64,000 nucleotides of DNA from Chitinophaga flava (GCF_003308995.1 NZ_QFFJ01000001.1:3224001-3288000), one strand, 5' to 3'. Positions 43,176-52,846 are shown, counted from the first letter of the stretch. Numbers and translations are program-made. Notes: generated by a model not told the origin, from the letters alone.

Positions 43176-43229
43176 CATTTGGTTATTCGGAGAAATATCC
43201 GGGTAACCAAATGTTCCAATAACCAAATG
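43176..43229 (+). terminator. Hairpin with three CATTTGGTTA copies
   Basis: CATTTGGTTATTCGGA (43176-43191) pairs with TCCGGGTAACCAAATG (43198-43213, 14 of 16), and a second TCCAATAACCAAATG follows (43215-43229), allowing alternative pairing. It ends just before the permease -7 box, so it is probably the terminator of the isomerase gene. Confidence 0.55.
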
Positions 43230-43235
43230 TTTTCC

Positions 43236-43243
43236 TACTTTTG
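43236..43243 (+). promoter_or_regulatory. -7 promoter element for the permease
   Basis: TACTTTTG, exact match to TAnnTTTG, 36 nt before the permease ATG. Confidence 0.55.
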
Positions 43244-43279
43244 CGCCCAATTAGTCCACCAAACAAGTAGAGTATTCAA

Positions 43280-44740
43280 ATGAAACAATTTTACAAAAAA
43301 CCGTTGTCCTGGCTACTACAGGAATCAGGCGAGGAGGGGAGTCATAGTCTCAAACGCTCCCTGAGCGGGTTTCAGCTCGTCATGCTGGGATTGGGCGTAA
43401 TCATTGGTGCAGGTCTGTTTTCATTGACAGGGCTGGCCGCGGGCAACAACGCAGGTCCTGCTGTTACTTTGTCCTTTATAGTAGCAGCCATCGGTTGTGC
43501 CTTTGCCGGTTTGTGTTATGCAGAATTTGCTTCCATGATCCCGGTGGCAGGGAGTGCCTATACATATGCCTATACCACCATGGGAGAAATATTTGCCTGG
43601 ATCATAGGCTGGGACCTGGTACTGGAGTTTTCCGTAGGGGCAGCCACAGTATCTATCAGCTGGTCTAATTACCTCGTTGAATTCCTTTCCGGATATGGTA
43701 TTTATCTGCCACCACGGCTGGTACATTCTCCTTTTGAAACAATTACGCTGCCGGGTGGAGAAGTTGTACATGGCCTGTTTAACCTTCCGGCGGCATTAGT
43801 CGTGATACTAATGTCCTACATCCTGATGCGCGGTACTAAAGGTTCTGCTATCTGGAATGCAGTGGTGGTATCGCTGAAAGTAGGCGTGGTATTGGTATTC
43901 ATTGCCCTGGGATGGAAATATGTGCAGCCCGCCAACCTGGTACCTTATATCCCTAAAAACACCGGTGAGTTCGGGCATTTCGGATGGTCCGGCATACTTC
44001 GGGGCGCAGGCGTAGTGTTCTTCGTATTTCTGGGCTTTGACATTGTGAGTACGGCTGCACAGGAAACCAAAAATCCGAAGCGCAACATGCCCATCGGCAT
44101 ACTAGGCTCTCTCGCCATCTGTACAGTATTGTTTATTGTTTTCTCCCATGTGATGACGGGCCTCGCACCTTACACTGAGTTTAAAAACAGTGGTGCGCCG
44201 GTATCCGTCGCTATTGCCCATACACCTTACAAGTGGCTCGGACAGATGGTGGTACTTGCTATCATCATTGGTTATACTTCTGTAATCATGGTAGACCTCT
44301 GGGGACAATCACGCGTGTTTTACGCGATGTCTAAAGACGGTCTGCTGCCGAAAGTATTTTCGGAGATACATCCCCGTTTCCGTACACCATGGAAGTCTAA
44401 TATTCTCTTCTGTGTGTTTATCAGTTTGTTTGCTGCACTGGTACCTATTAAGGTAGTGGGAGAGATGACCAGCATCGGTACACTGCTGGCTTTTGTGATT
44501 GTATGTGCTGGTGTGTGGATCATGCGTTATACCATGCCGGATGCACCCCGTTCTTTTAAAACGCCCTGGGTACCATTTGTTCCGATTATGGGTATACTCA
44601 CCTGTTTGGGAATGATGGTATTCCTTCCGTTGGATACCTGGCTGAGGCTTATCATCTGGATGGCTGTGGGAATGGTCATCTACTACTGCTATGGCAGGAA
44701 ACATAGCCGGGTGAGACGAACCACAGAGGCCGGTCATTAA
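43280..44740 (+). CDS. APC-superfamily amino acid permease
   Basis: A 486-residue transporter with about 12 to 14 spans. The first span LGLGVIIGAGLFSLTGLAAG carries the APC motif (GxIIGxGIF-like), and the segment CYAEFASMIPVAGSAYTYAY is typical of the cationic amino acid transporter subfamily. Its last codons share the TTAA palindrome with the stop of the convergent GNAT gene (44737-44740). Substrate not determinable. Confidence 0.9.
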   Translation: MKQFYKKPLSWLLQESGEEGSHSLKRSLSGFQLVMLGLGVIIGAGLFSLTGLAAGNNAGPAVTLSFIVAAIGCAFAGLCYAEFASMIPVAGSAYTYAYTTMGEIFAWIIGWDLVLEFSVGAATVSISWSNYLVEFLSGYGIYLPPRLVHSPFETITLPGGEVVHGLFNLPAALVVILMSYILMRGTKGSAIWNAVVVSLKVGVVLVFIALGWKYVQPANLVPYIPKNTGEFGHFGWSGILRGAGVVFFVFLGFDIVSTAAQETKNPKRNMPIGILGSLAICTVLFIVFSHVMTGLAPYTEFKNSGAPVSVAIAHTPYKWLGQMVVLAIIIGYTSVIMVDLWGQSRVFYAMSKDGLLPKVFSEIHPRFRTPWKSNILFCVFISLFAALVPIKVVGEMTSIGTLLAFVIVCAGVWIMRYTMPDAPRSFKTPWVPFVPIMGILTCLGMMVFLPLDTWLRLIIWMAVGMVIYYCYGRKHSRVRRTTEAGH

Positions 44741-45279
44741 AACTTCCAGTCTTTGCGCAATACGCCCATCACTACCATGTCTACAAACTGACCATGTAGT
44801 TTGGCGTTGTGCCGGAGAATACCTTCGCGGGTAAATCCCAGCTTGATGGGGATTTGCCCGCTGCGTTCGTTCTGCAGCACAAAACGGATTTCTATTTTAT
44901 TGAGTCGTAATTTTTTGAAAGCATAGGTGATCAGTGCCCTGCAGGCCGCAGTAGCAATGCCTTTGCCCTGAAATGACTCCGCCACCCAGTAGCCTATTTC
45001 CGCTTTCTGAAGCTGATGATCCCATCCGTGCAGGTCCATCACACCACATAACTGCTCCTTGTACCAGATACCCAATGCTACTGCTTCCTGTTCTTCTGCC
45101 TTTCGCTGCATCATCTGAATGAAACGTATACTATGCTCCTCATTGGTGTTATAATCCACCCATGGCAGGAATTTGCGAAGATTTTTACGGGAAGCATCCA
45201 GCTGCTTGTACACCAGGGGCGCATCCTGCAACTGTAGTTGCCGCAGGTATATATCTTCATTAACGGGTACCTCTAACAT
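44737..45279 (-). CDS. RimJ/RimL-type GNAT acetyltransferase
   Basis: A 180-residue N-acetyltransferase. The RimJ/RimL look is given by EDIYLRQLQLQDA at the start and the acetyl-CoA binding segment ESFQGKGIATAACRALITYAF (motif A Q/RxxGxG/A). NERSGQIPIKLGF and FVDMVVMGVL complete the fold. It may modify ribosomal proteins or small amines; substrate unknown. It overlaps the permease gene at the stop. Confidence 0.85.
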   Translation of the reverse strand: MLEVPVNEDIYLRQLQLQDAPLVYKQLDASRKNLRKFLPWVDYNTNEEHSIRFIQMMQRKAEEQEAVALGIWYKEQLCGVMDLHGWDHQLQKAEIGYWVAESFQGKGIATAACRALITYAFKKLRLNKIEIRFVLQNERSGQIPIKLGFTREGILRHNAKLHGQFVDMVVMGVLRKDWKF

Positions 45280-45361
45280 AGCTGGAAATAATAAATGGGG
45301 GATAAACCTACGAAGAAAATTACGAATTTCGAAGTTATTGATAATGAATCACCCATAAAAA

Positions 45362-45396
45362 AGTTGAGCAGATCAATAATTGATCTGCTCAGCACT
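45362..45396. terminator. Terminator of the DUF4136-like lipoprotein gene
   Basis: A 12-bp perfect stem (TGAGCAGATCAA / TTGATCTGCTCA, 3-nt loop) with flanking A and T runs, just past the stop on the minus strand. Confidence 0.8.
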
Positions 45397-45426
45397 TTCA
45401 CACTTCATTTGTCATTACTGCATTGA

Positions 45427-46053
45427 TTAGTTCCTGGCCAGTAACTGCCTTTTCGCCATATCTTTTACCACCTGCTGTGCGTATAAAACGGCCATTCTTT
45501 CGGTGGAAGGGGGATCAAAAGATTGTGATTGTACAGAGTATAACAACTGTCCGCTTTGCAGATCATACAGGTTACCTTCCCATTGATACTTTGTATTATA
45601 GGTGATATAACCCGGAGAATAATAGGTACCGTACCAGCGGGAATAATAAGGCCAGAATCCATAATAACCGTAAGGAGAATAGGCATATCCAGGCACGTAA
45701 CTTCTTTCTCTGCCTTTATCCACCATTACAATAGTCAGCACCTGACTAACATCGCTACCCTGCAGCTTTCTGATAGCCTGCTTTTCACCCATTTGCATAA
45801 ACTGTCCGGGACCGAATTCCTGTAATGCAGAAACAGCATTATACCCTCTTTTTCTGAACTCGGAAACGGTGAAGTTTTCCATCTGACTTCTGAGTGCCCG
45901 GCTCCTTTCAGGAACCAGCGCCATCACCATTATTTTTTTGTCGCGTTGCAGTTGCGGTGCATCCTTGGCCCTCCAGGAAGACGTGATCTTCGTACTACAG
46001 GCAGCCATCGCCATAATCACCAATCCTGATAATATTAAACCCAGCTTTTTCAT
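45427..46053 (-). CDS. DUF4136-like lipoprotein
   Basis: A 208-residue lipoprotein (signal to AMAACS; Cys ~19), resembling DUF4136 lipoproteins (SSWRAKDAP near the start). The middle has a striking Tyr/Pro/Gly-rich part (GYAYSPYGYYGFWPYYSRWYG, given as seen in part) before a final helix with VVKDMAKRQL. An AAAGGAGG lies about 7 nt before the ATG, a strong Shine-Dalgarno, uncommon here. Its function is unknown. Confidence 0.7.
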   Translation of the reverse strand: MKKLGLILSGLVIMAMAACSTKITSSWRAKDAPQLQRDKKIMVMALVPERSRALRSQMENFTVSEFRKRGYNAVSALQEFGPGQFMQMGEKQAIRKLQGSDVSQVLTIVMVDKGRERSYVPGYAYSPYGYYGFWPYYSRWYGTYYSPGYITYNTKYQWEGNLYDLQSGQLLYSVQSQSFDPPSTERMAVLYAQQVVKDMAKRQLLARN

Positions 46054-46166
46054 GGTTCCCTCCTTTGTTTTGATGAGTTACATCTGTTAGACGTAGGAAA
46101 GAATAAATGGTAACAGCCACTAGATAGTTTTAACAATTCTTTATAGGATGATGACAGGCAGAAAAA

Positions 46167-46204
46167 CAAAAGCCCTGTCAGCATTCCGTCTGACAGGGCT
46201 TTTG
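46167..46204. terminator. Terminator of mqnC
   Basis: Arms CAAAAGCCCTGTCAG (46167-46181) and CTGACAGGGCTTTTG (46190-46204), perfect 15-bp stem, 8-nt loop, with T-run on the minus strand beyond, just past the mqnC stop. Confidence 0.9.
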
Positions 46205-46222
46205 ATATTAAAAACAATTCGC

Positions 46223-47347
46223 TTAGTAATTGATTATCTGCTCTTCAATATTGGCAGGTATCTCTCTGAATTGATACAACTGGTTGCGCAGCTGTGGTTC
46301 AAAACCGGCTTCTTTGATAGCTTCCTGCATAGAGCGGTAGGTGAAGCGGTGAGGTGCACCGGCAGCGCTTACCACGTTTTCTTCGATCATGATGGAACCG
46401 AAGTCGTTGGCGCCTGCATGCAAACAAAGTTGTGCAACCTGTTTACCTACGGTGAGCCAGGAGGCCTGGATATTTTTGATATTAGGCAGCATGATACGGC
46501 TCATAGCGATCATGCGGATATATTCTTCTGAAGTGGTCATGTTATGTACACCGCGGATTCTTGCCAGCAGGGTATCTACATCCTGGAATGTCCAGGGGAT
46601 AAAGGCGGTGAAACCGTAGTGACCTTCCGGTTTTTCGCTTTGTACCTGACGGATGTCTACCAGGTGCTCAAAACGCTCCAGTACTGTTTCTACGTGGCCA
46701 AACATCATGGTGGCAGAGGAAGCGATATTCAGCTTATGGGCTGCACGCATCACGTCGAGCCATTCCTGGGCGCCACATTTGCCTTTGGAGATCAGCCTGC
46801 GCACACGGTCGTTCAGGATTTCGGCGCCTGCTCCGGGAAGGCTGTCCATACCGGCTTCCTGGAGGGCACGCAGCACTTCGATATGGGTGCTTTTTTCCAG
46901 TTTGGTGATGTGTGCTACTTCCGGGGGGCCCAGCGTGTGCAGACGCAGGGTAGGGTACAGTTTTTTCAGTTCACTGAACAGGTTGGTATAAAAGCTAAGC
47001 CCCAGCTCAGGATGGTGACCACCTTGCAACAGCAGCTGGTCGCCGCCAAATTTCAGGGTTTCATCGATCTTGCGTTTATACTCCTCTATATCGGTAATAT
47101 ATGCTTCGGCGTGGCCGGGTATGCGGTAAAAATTACAAAACTTACAGTTGGCTGTGCACACGTTGGTAGTGTTCACGTTTCTGTCTATCTGCCAGGTCAC
47201 CTTTCCATGCGGCACCTGTTGCTTGCGTAACTCGTTGGCAATGTGCATCAATTCTGCCAGCGGTGCATTTTCGAACATGAATACACCTTCTTCTGCTGTC
47301 AGAAACTCAAACTGCTGTGCCTTTTGGTATAAATCCTGAAGTTCCAT
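46223..47347 (-). CDS. mqnC: Dehypoxanthine futalosine cyclase (radical SAM)
   Basis: A menaquinone synthesis enzyme of the futalosine route. The 374-residue protein binds its 4Fe-4S cluster via NVCTANCKFCNFYR (CxxxCxxC, ~62-70). QGGHHPELG, HTLGPPEV, SLPGAGAEIL and EWLDVMRAAH, together with FTAFIPWTFQ, match MqnC better than its relative MqnE (which has a VGGLHP-type segment). It is a single gene with its own terminator and -7 box. Confidence 0.88.
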   Translation of the reverse strand: MELQDLYQKAQQFEFLTAEEGVFMFENAPLAELMHIANELRKQQVPHGKVTWQIDRNVNTTNVCTANCKFCNFYRIPGHAEAYITDIEEYKRKIDETLKFGGDQLLLQGGHHPELGLSFYTNLFSELKKLYPTLRLHTLGPPEVAHITKLEKSTHIEVLRALQEAGMDSLPGAGAEILNDRVRRLISKGKCGAQEWLDVMRAAHKLNIASSATMMFGHVETVLERFEHLVDIRQVQSEKPEGHYGFTAFIPWTFQDVDTLLARIRGVHNMTTSEEYIRMIAMSRIMLPNIKNIQASWLTVGKQVAQLCLHAGANDFGSIMIEENVVSAAGAPHRFTYRSMQEAIKEAGFEPQLRNQLYQFREIPANIEEQIINY

Positions 47348-47378
47348 ATGCTGTTTTTCTAGTCACTAAATAACCCGA

Positions 47379-47386
47379 CAAAGGTA
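47379..47386 (-). promoter_or_regulatory. -7 promoter element for mqnC
   Basis: TACCTTTG on the minus strand, exact TAnnTTTG match about 32 nt before the ATG. Confidence 0.5.
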
Positions 47387-47479
47387 GTATATCGCACAAT
47401 AACAGCGGGTAATAAAAATATTTTATATGTACCATATTTAACATTAAATTTAGGTAAACGATCCCCTTGCATCTTCTGT

Positions 47480-48712
47480 ATGCCTAAACCAAATCTGTTA
47501 CTTGCCATGCTGCTCACTATCGCAGCTACCGTTGCTTTCTCTCAGCCGGTACTTGCCGGAAATGCCACCTCTGAGCATGATAGTACCCTCGCCTCTATGC
47601 CAGTCGCCCGCTTTAAATTCAAGCAATATTATGGTGGCGTTGTAGTTATTTCAGGTCTGCTTGATAACCTGCCGGATACCCTGCAGTTTATCCTCGATAC
47701 CGGCAGCGCCGGCATATCGCTGGACACGGCCACCTGTATACGACTGGGTATCCAGCTAACGCCTACCGACAAGGTAGTGAAAGGACTGGGAGCCGCCAAA
47801 ATCGTGTCTTTTGCCATGAACCGAACCCTCAGACTACCCGGCCTTACCATCGACAGCCTTGACTTTCACGTTAACGACTATGAGCTGATCAGCCAGGTGT
47901 ACGGGATACAGGTAGATGGTATCATCGGATACAGTTTTCTGAGCCGGTATATTGTCACCGTAGATTATGACACAGAAGAAATCATCGTTTACTCCAAAGG
48001 GCGTTATAACTATCCCAAAGGTGGGCAACTGCTAAGACCCTCCCTCACACAAATACCGCTGATTACAGCCCCCATGAGGAGTAACAAAAGAACTGTCAAC
48101 AACCGCTATTATTTTGATACCGGTGCCGGTATGTGCCTCCTGATTTCCACACAGTTTGTGAAAGACAGCGCCCTGCTCAGCAATCACCGCAAAAGCAGGA
48201 AGATCATCCAGACAGAAGCCCAGGGCCTCGGCGGCAAAATGCAGATGTCGCTCACCACAATACCGGAGTTCCGTGTTGGCAGCTATTCCTTCCGCAATGT
48301 GCCGACTTATATCTTCGATGATAAAACTAACGTCACCGCCTATCCGTTTCTCGGCGGCATGATCGGCAACGACTTGCTACGCCGGTTTAATATCACACTC
48401 AACTACGCCAAAAAGGAAATATACCTGATGCCCAACACCCACTTCAAAGACATGTTTGATTATTCCTATACAGGGCTGATCATCTATCTTATCGATGGAA
48501 GGGTGGAAGTTACCGACATCATCAAAGGATCACCTGCCGAAAAAGCCGGTTTCCGCAAAGGGGATATCATCCTGGCTATCAACAACAACCTGGGTGCTAA
48601 CCTGCAGCTCTTCCGCGAAATGCTTAAAAATATCGGCACCAGAGCCACCATGCTTGTTGCCAGGGATAAAGAACTGTTAATTAAAAAGTTGCCAATAAAA
48701 AGCATTCTTTAG
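47480..48712 (+). CDS. Secreted retropepsin-like aspartic protease with PDZ domain
   Basis: A 410-residue exported protease: signal peptide to about VLAGNA, two aspartic-protease-like lobes with FILDTGSAG (~73) and YYFDTGAGM (~213), then a C-terminal PDZ domain (~325-405; VTDIIKGSPAEKAGFRKGDIIL given in part). Two DTG motifs suggest a bilobed single-chain enzyme. A paralog follows after 13 bp. Physiological targets unknown. Confidence 0.82.
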   Translation: MPKPNLLLAMLLTIAATVAFSQPVLAGNATSEHDSTLASMPVARFKFKQYYGGVVVISGLLDNLPDTLQFILDTGSAGISLDTATCIRLGIQLTPTDKVVKGLGAAKIVSFAMNRTLRLPGLTIDSLDFHVNDYELISQVYGIQVDGIIGYSFLSRYIVTVDYDTEEIIVYSKGRYNYPKGGQLLRPSLTQIPLITAPMRSNKRTVNNRYYFDTGAGMCLLISTQFVKDSALLSNHRKSRKIIQTEAQGLGGKMQMSLTTIPEFRVGSYSFRNVPTYIFDDKTNVTAYPFLGGMIGNDLLRRFNITLNYAKKEIYLMPNTHFKDMFDYSYTGLIIYLIDGRVEVTDIIKGSPAEKAGFRKGDIILAINNNLGANLQLFREMLKNIGTRATMLVARDKELLIKKLPIKSIL

Positions 48713-48725
48713 CGTTATTTGCAGC

Positions 48726-49637
48726 ATGTGGCGTTTTCTAGGAACCGTAGTAATCATATCCTTTAACACCTTCATGCCTGCTTTTGCACAACGAAGAAAC
48801 ACAACACCGGCAGAAGATAATACCAAACCGGCGGCTGTTATTCCTTTTCGCATGGTAGACAAACATGTAGTTATTCCTGTAATGCTGTCCGGTAGTACAG
48901 ACACCCTTCATTTTGTGTTTGATACCGGCGCGGAAGTCACCATCCTGCATGAGCATGTGGCGCAGAAGATGCGTATCAACAGCGGACATCAATCCTTCAT
49001 GAGCGGTACCAACAACGCCATGATCAAAACCCTGGTGGTAACACTCAATGCATTATACCTGAAAGAGTTGCGCATTCCCTATGTGAAGGCTTACCTCGAA
49101 AATCTCAACGATATCGGACAGATAGATGGTGTGATCGGAGTAGATCTGCTTAAACTCTACATCGTTAAAATTGATTACCGGCAACAACAGCTGGTACTGT
49201 ACCGTAACGGCAAAACGCCCATAGGCAATACCGGCCGCCTGCTGCATTTTCAGCTCAACTACACCACTCCTGTAGTAGATGCAGCCATCCAGCTACCAGA
49301 TGGGCGGAATCTTCCCGGTCATTATCATATCACTACCGGCGGCGATTACGGCATCCTGTTTAACTGGCCTTATGTAGACTCCAACCGGATCAACAGTCTG
49401 CCTACTATCAACACAGACCGGGTACAGGATATGGTCAGGGTACTTTACTATATCAACAGCAGCATACCTTCCATGCAACTGGGCGGCAAAAGCATTCCCA
49501 ATGTGCCTGTCAGCTATAGTAAAGACATTAACGATGTTGGTGTATTCACGGAAATAGCCGGCTCTATTGGTTATGATATCTGGAAACAGTTTACCGTTGT
49601 CATCAACTATTCAAAAAAAGAGTTGTACATCGAATGA
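48726..49637 (+). CDS. Secreted aspartic-protease-like paralog, second site altered
   Basis: A 303-residue paralog of the preceding protein: signal peptide to about PAFAQ, first lobe FVFDTGAEVTILHEHV (~65) and second lobe where DTG is replaced by ITTGGDYG (~203). The PDZ domain is missing; the chain ends VVINYSKKELYIE. One catalytic Asp appears lost, so activity may need another chain or be absent. Coupled by a 13-bp gap to the first gene. Confidence 0.75.
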   Translation: MWRFLGTVVIISFNTFMPAFAQRRNTTPAEDNTKPAAVIPFRMVDKHVVIPVMLSGSTDTLHFVFDTGAEVTILHEHVAQKMRINSGHQSFMSGTNNAMIKTLVVTLNALYLKELRIPYVKAYLENLNDIGQIDGVIGVDLLKLYIVKIDYRQQQLVLYRNGKTPIGNTGRLLHFQLNYTTPVVDAAIQLPDGRNLPGHYHITTGGDYGILFNWPYVDSNRINSLPTINTDRVQDMVRVLYYINSSIPSMQLGGKSIPNVPVSYSKDINDVGVFTEIAGSIGYDIWKQFTVVINYSKKELYIE

Positions 49638-49730
49638 AAAACCATTCAGTAAATCCTCCGCAATTCCTGCTCCGGAATGCACAACTCCTTGTTTTTTCCC
49701 CTATTTTTACTTTTACACTAATATTACATT

Positions 49731-50969
49731 ATGATTCATTATAATAAATTTACGTTGGCTAATGGGCTGCGGGTCGTTGTTCACGAAGACCACTCCACAC
49801 CTATGGCCGTATTAAACGTATTGTACGACGTAGGAGCCAGAGACGAAAACCCGGAACAGACCGGTTTTGCCCATTTGTTTGAACACCTGATGTTTGGCGG
49901 ATCTGTTAATATTCCCGAATATGATGAGCCACTGCAAATGGCAGGAGGGGAGAACAACGCCTACACTACAAGCGATCTTACCAACTACTATATCCAGCTG
50001 CCGGCTGAAAACATTGAGACTGCTTTCTGGCTGGAAAGTGACCGTATGTTATCACTGGCCTTCAGCGAAAAAAGCCTGGACGTTCAGCGGAAAGTAGTGT
50101 CAGAAGAGTTTAAGGAACACTATATCAACAAGCCCTATGGCGACGTATGGCATAAGATGCGTGAACTGGCATTTTCCACGCACCCTTATCGCTGGATGAC
50201 CATCGGCAAAGAACTTTCCCATATCGAGAATGCCAAACTGGAAGATGTGAAAGCCTTCTTCTTCCGGTTTTACCGTCCTGTTAATGCGATCCTTTCCGTA
50301 GCCGGCAATGTGACCGTAGAACAGGTAAAAACACTGGCAGAGAAATGGTTTGGTGATATCCCTTCCGGAGAAAAATATAATCGTAACCTGCCGGTAGAAC
50401 CAGCACAGGCGGAAGCACACAAACTGGAGGTAAAAACCAATGTTCCATTGGATGCACTCTACAAATGTTATCATATGTATCCCCGGGCAGACAAACGTTA
50501 TTATGCGGCCGACCTGATCACAGATATCCTTGGTGGTGGCAGCTCTTCCCGTCTGCATCAGGTACTGGTGAAAGAGAAAAAGTTATTCAGTAATATTGAC
50601 TGCTATCATTTCGGTAGCCTCGATGCCGGTTTGCTGACCATTGAAGGTAAACTGGTGAAAGGCGTTAAGATGAAAGATGCAGAGAAAGCCATTCAGGTGG
50701 AACTGGAGAAATTGCAGAACGAAATTATTTCAGACCGGGAATTACAGAAAGTGAAAAACCGTGTGGAAAGCCTGCTAGCATTTGAAGATATGAGCCTGCT
50801 CAATCGTGCCAACAACCTGGCCTTTTATGAGCTTTTGGGAGATGCCAGCCTGATGAACAAAGAATTTGAAAACTACGAAGTCGTAACAACCGCCGATATT
50901 CACAGAGAAGCCAAACTGCTCTTTGATGAAAAGAATGCCAACACGATTTATTATTACGCCGAAAACTAG
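49731..50969 (+). CDS. M16-family zinc peptidase, catalytic subunit
   Basis: A 412-residue metalloprotease with HxxEH as HLFEHLMFGG (~52-56), the zinc site, and the downstream Glu region (EEFKEH). The MIHYNKFTLANGLRVVVHEDHS start is usual. There is no signal peptide, so it is probably cytoplasmic or released otherwise. Its partner, lacking HxxEH, follows after 36 bp. Confidence 0.92.
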   Translation: MIHYNKFTLANGLRVVVHEDHSTPMAVLNVLYDVGARDENPEQTGFAHLFEHLMFGGSVNIPEYDEPLQMAGGENNAYTTSDLTNYYIQLPAENIETAFWLESDRMLSLAFSEKSLDVQRKVVSEEFKEHYINKPYGDVWHKMRELAFSTHPYRWMTIGKELSHIENAKLEDVKAFFFRFYRPVNAILSVAGNVTVEQVKTLAEKWFGDIPSGEKYNRNLPVEPAQAEAHKLEVKTNVPLDALYKCYHMYPRADKRYYAADLITDILGGGSSSRLHQVLVKEKKLFSNIDCYHFGSLDAGLLTIEGKLVKGVKMKDAEKAIQVELEKLQNEIISDRELQKVKNRVESLLAFEDMSLLNRANNLAFYELLGDASLMNKEFENYEVVTTADIHREAKLLFDEKNANTIYYYAEN

Positions 50970-51005
50970 GCCAGCCCGGCCTTTGCACGGCATAAATGAG
51001 ACATT

Positions 51006-52286
51006 ATGAACAGAACAATTCCTCCTTCCATTAAAGATGCAGTGGAGTTTGATATAGCGCTGAAGCCTTACGAACTATTTAAGCTGGACAACGGTATTCC
51101 CGTCTATGCCCTCAGATCGGAAGAGCAGGAAACACTGCAGCTGGAACTGGTATTTCCAGCAGGTTCCTGGTACGAAAGTGAAAGCCTGGAAGCCACGGCT
51201 ACCAACTTTCTCATGAAAAACGGTACCAGTAAGCATACTGCCCTGGAGATCAACGAAACCATCGACTATCATGGCGCATACCTGAACCGTAATGCCTACC
51301 ATGAAAACGCTACGTTTACGCTGCACTGCCTCTCCAAACATACAGAGGTACTGCTGCCTGTACTGCAGGAGGTCATCCTTGATCCTATCTTCCCGGAAGA
51401 AGAACTACAGCTCTATAAACAGAATCAGAAACAGAAGCTGGCTGTCAACCTGCAGAAATGCGATTTTGTGGCCAATCGTTTCATCGATAAATACCTGTTT
51501 GGTGAATTCCATCCCTATGGCCGTGTCAGCAGCATGATGGCTTATGATGCCCTGCAATCTGAAACATTGCGGGCCTTCTATCAGAAGCATTATACGTATA
51601 ATAACTGCCGCATCTTTGTTGCCGGTAATATGCCTGCCAACATGATCGAATTGCTGAATAAATACTTCGGCAGCAGCCAATGGAACGGCCAATCCAGTCT
51701 GACCAAACTGGACCTGCCGATACAACCGGCAGAAGAAAAAAAATTCCGCATCTTCAACGATGAAAACGGGGTACAGGGTGCCGTTCGCGTAGCACGCCCT
51801 TTCCCTAACCGCTATCATCCCGACTTCCCTAAAATGCTGGTACTCAACACCATTCTGGGAGGATACTTCGGCTCCAGACTGATGAGCAACATCCGGGAAG
51901 AAAAAGGGTATACTTACGGTATCTATTCCCAGCTCTATAACTTCAGACAGGTAAGTGCCATCAATATCCAGACAGAAGCCGGAAGAGATGTGTGTGAAGC
52001 CACTATCGAAGAAGTGTACAAGGAGTTGCAAACCCTGCAAAACGAAATAATACCCCAGGAAGAACTGGACCTCGTGCGCAACTATATGGTTGGTTCCATC
52101 CTCGGTGACCTGGACGGTACCTTCCAGGTGATACAACGCTGGAAAAACCTGATCCTCAATGATCTGGACGAAAACTATTTCTACAATAACATTAAAACCA
52201 TCAAAACCATCACTGCTGAAGAATTGCAGCAACTGGCAAAACAATATTTTTCGCCCGCTGATTTCTACGAACTAGTGGTGATCTGA
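51006..52286 (+). CDS. M16-family peptidase, non-catalytic partner subunit
   Basis: A 426-residue M16-fold protein with no HxxEH at the expected place (ATNFLMKNGTSKHTALEIN). It keeps the C-terminal substrate-binding part with GSRLMSNIREEKGYTYG (the R/Y pair). In many bacteria such a pair of active and inactive M16 subunits makes a heterodimer. The operon ends with a good terminator. Confidence 0.9.
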   Translation: MNRTIPPSIKDAVEFDIALKPYELFKLDNGIPVYALRSEEQETLQLELVFPAGSWYESESLEATATNFLMKNGTSKHTALEINETIDYHGAYLNRNAYHENATFTLHCLSKHTEVLLPVLQEVILDPIFPEEELQLYKQNQKQKLAVNLQKCDFVANRFIDKYLFGEFHPYGRVSSMMAYDALQSETLRAFYQKHYTYNNCRIFVAGNMPANMIELLNKYFGSSQWNGQSSLTKLDLPIQPAEEKKFRIFNDENGVQGAVRVARPFPNRYHPDFPKMLVLNTILGGYFGSRLMSNIREEKGYTYGIYSQLYNFRQVSAINIQTEAGRDVCEATIEEVYKELQTLQNEIIPQEELDLVRNYMVGSILGDLDGTFQVIQRWKNLILNDLDENYFYNNIKTIKTITAEELQQLAKQYFSPADFYELVVI

Positions 52287-52310
52287 TGCTATCAGAAAAT
52301 ATACTGAGAG

Positions 52311-52349
52311 AACGTATCCTGCAATATTCCAAGGCAGGATACGTTTTTT
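52311..52349 (+). terminator. Terminator of the M16 operon
   Basis: AACGTATCCTGC (52311-52322) and GCAGGATACGTT (52334-52345), 12-bp perfect stem, 11-nt loop, followed by TTTT. Confidence 0.9.
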
Positions 52350-52403
52350 CCGGCCGTCTGAAATCAACCAGAGTATCCGTATTCATCCTTAAACTATCAC
52401 AAT

Positions 52404-52799
52404 ATGAAATCACTCTTTATTGCGCTGTTATTAATGGCCGGCAGCATTGCTGGTGTTGCGCAAACACAGGCAGAGATGAACAAACAGGCCGGACAGGAAT
52501 ACAAAGACGCTGATAAAAAACTGAATACGATATACCAGGAGATCCTGAAAAAATATACGGCCAACAAAACCTTCATCAACAATTTTAAAGAAGCACAAAG
52601 ACTGTGGGTACAGCTTCGCGATGCGCAACTGAAAGCGATGTATCCTGAATCTGCCAAAAGTTATGGTAGCATGTTCCCGGCATGTAAATCCAATTATCTG
52701 ACGGAGCTGACCAACCAGCGGACCGAAGCCCTCCGGGTGTGGCTGAACGGACTTCCTCCCGGCGAAACCTGCACCGGGTCTGTGGGAGCAACGCAGTAA
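52404..52799 (+). CDS. LprI-like (DUF1311) secreted protein
   Basis: A 131-residue exported protein (signal to about VAQTQ) with an LprI-type domain: QAGQEYKDADKKLNTIYQEI, then FKEAQRLWVQLRDAQLKAM. LprI-family proteins are known as lysozyme inhibitors in some bacteria; here the function is inferred. Two cysteines lie near the C-terminal half (FPACKSN, ETCTGS). A second, diverged relative follows downstream. Confidence 0.8.
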   Translation: MKSLFIALLLMAGSIAGVAQTQAEMNKQAGQEYKDADKKLNTIYQEILKKYTANKTFINNFKEAQRLWVQLRDAQLKAMYPESAKSYGSMFPACKSNYLTELTNQRTEALRVWLNGLPPGETCTGSVGATQ

Positions 52800-52846
52800 G
52801 ATCACACGGAAGTCATCCTTACAAATTATATCATATATTTATATAA

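Noticed and set aside
51405..52244. 279-codon open frame antisense to the second M16 gene.
   Set aside because: The plus strand encodes a clear M16 fold; the antisense protein is low-quality and hydrophobic without known motifs.
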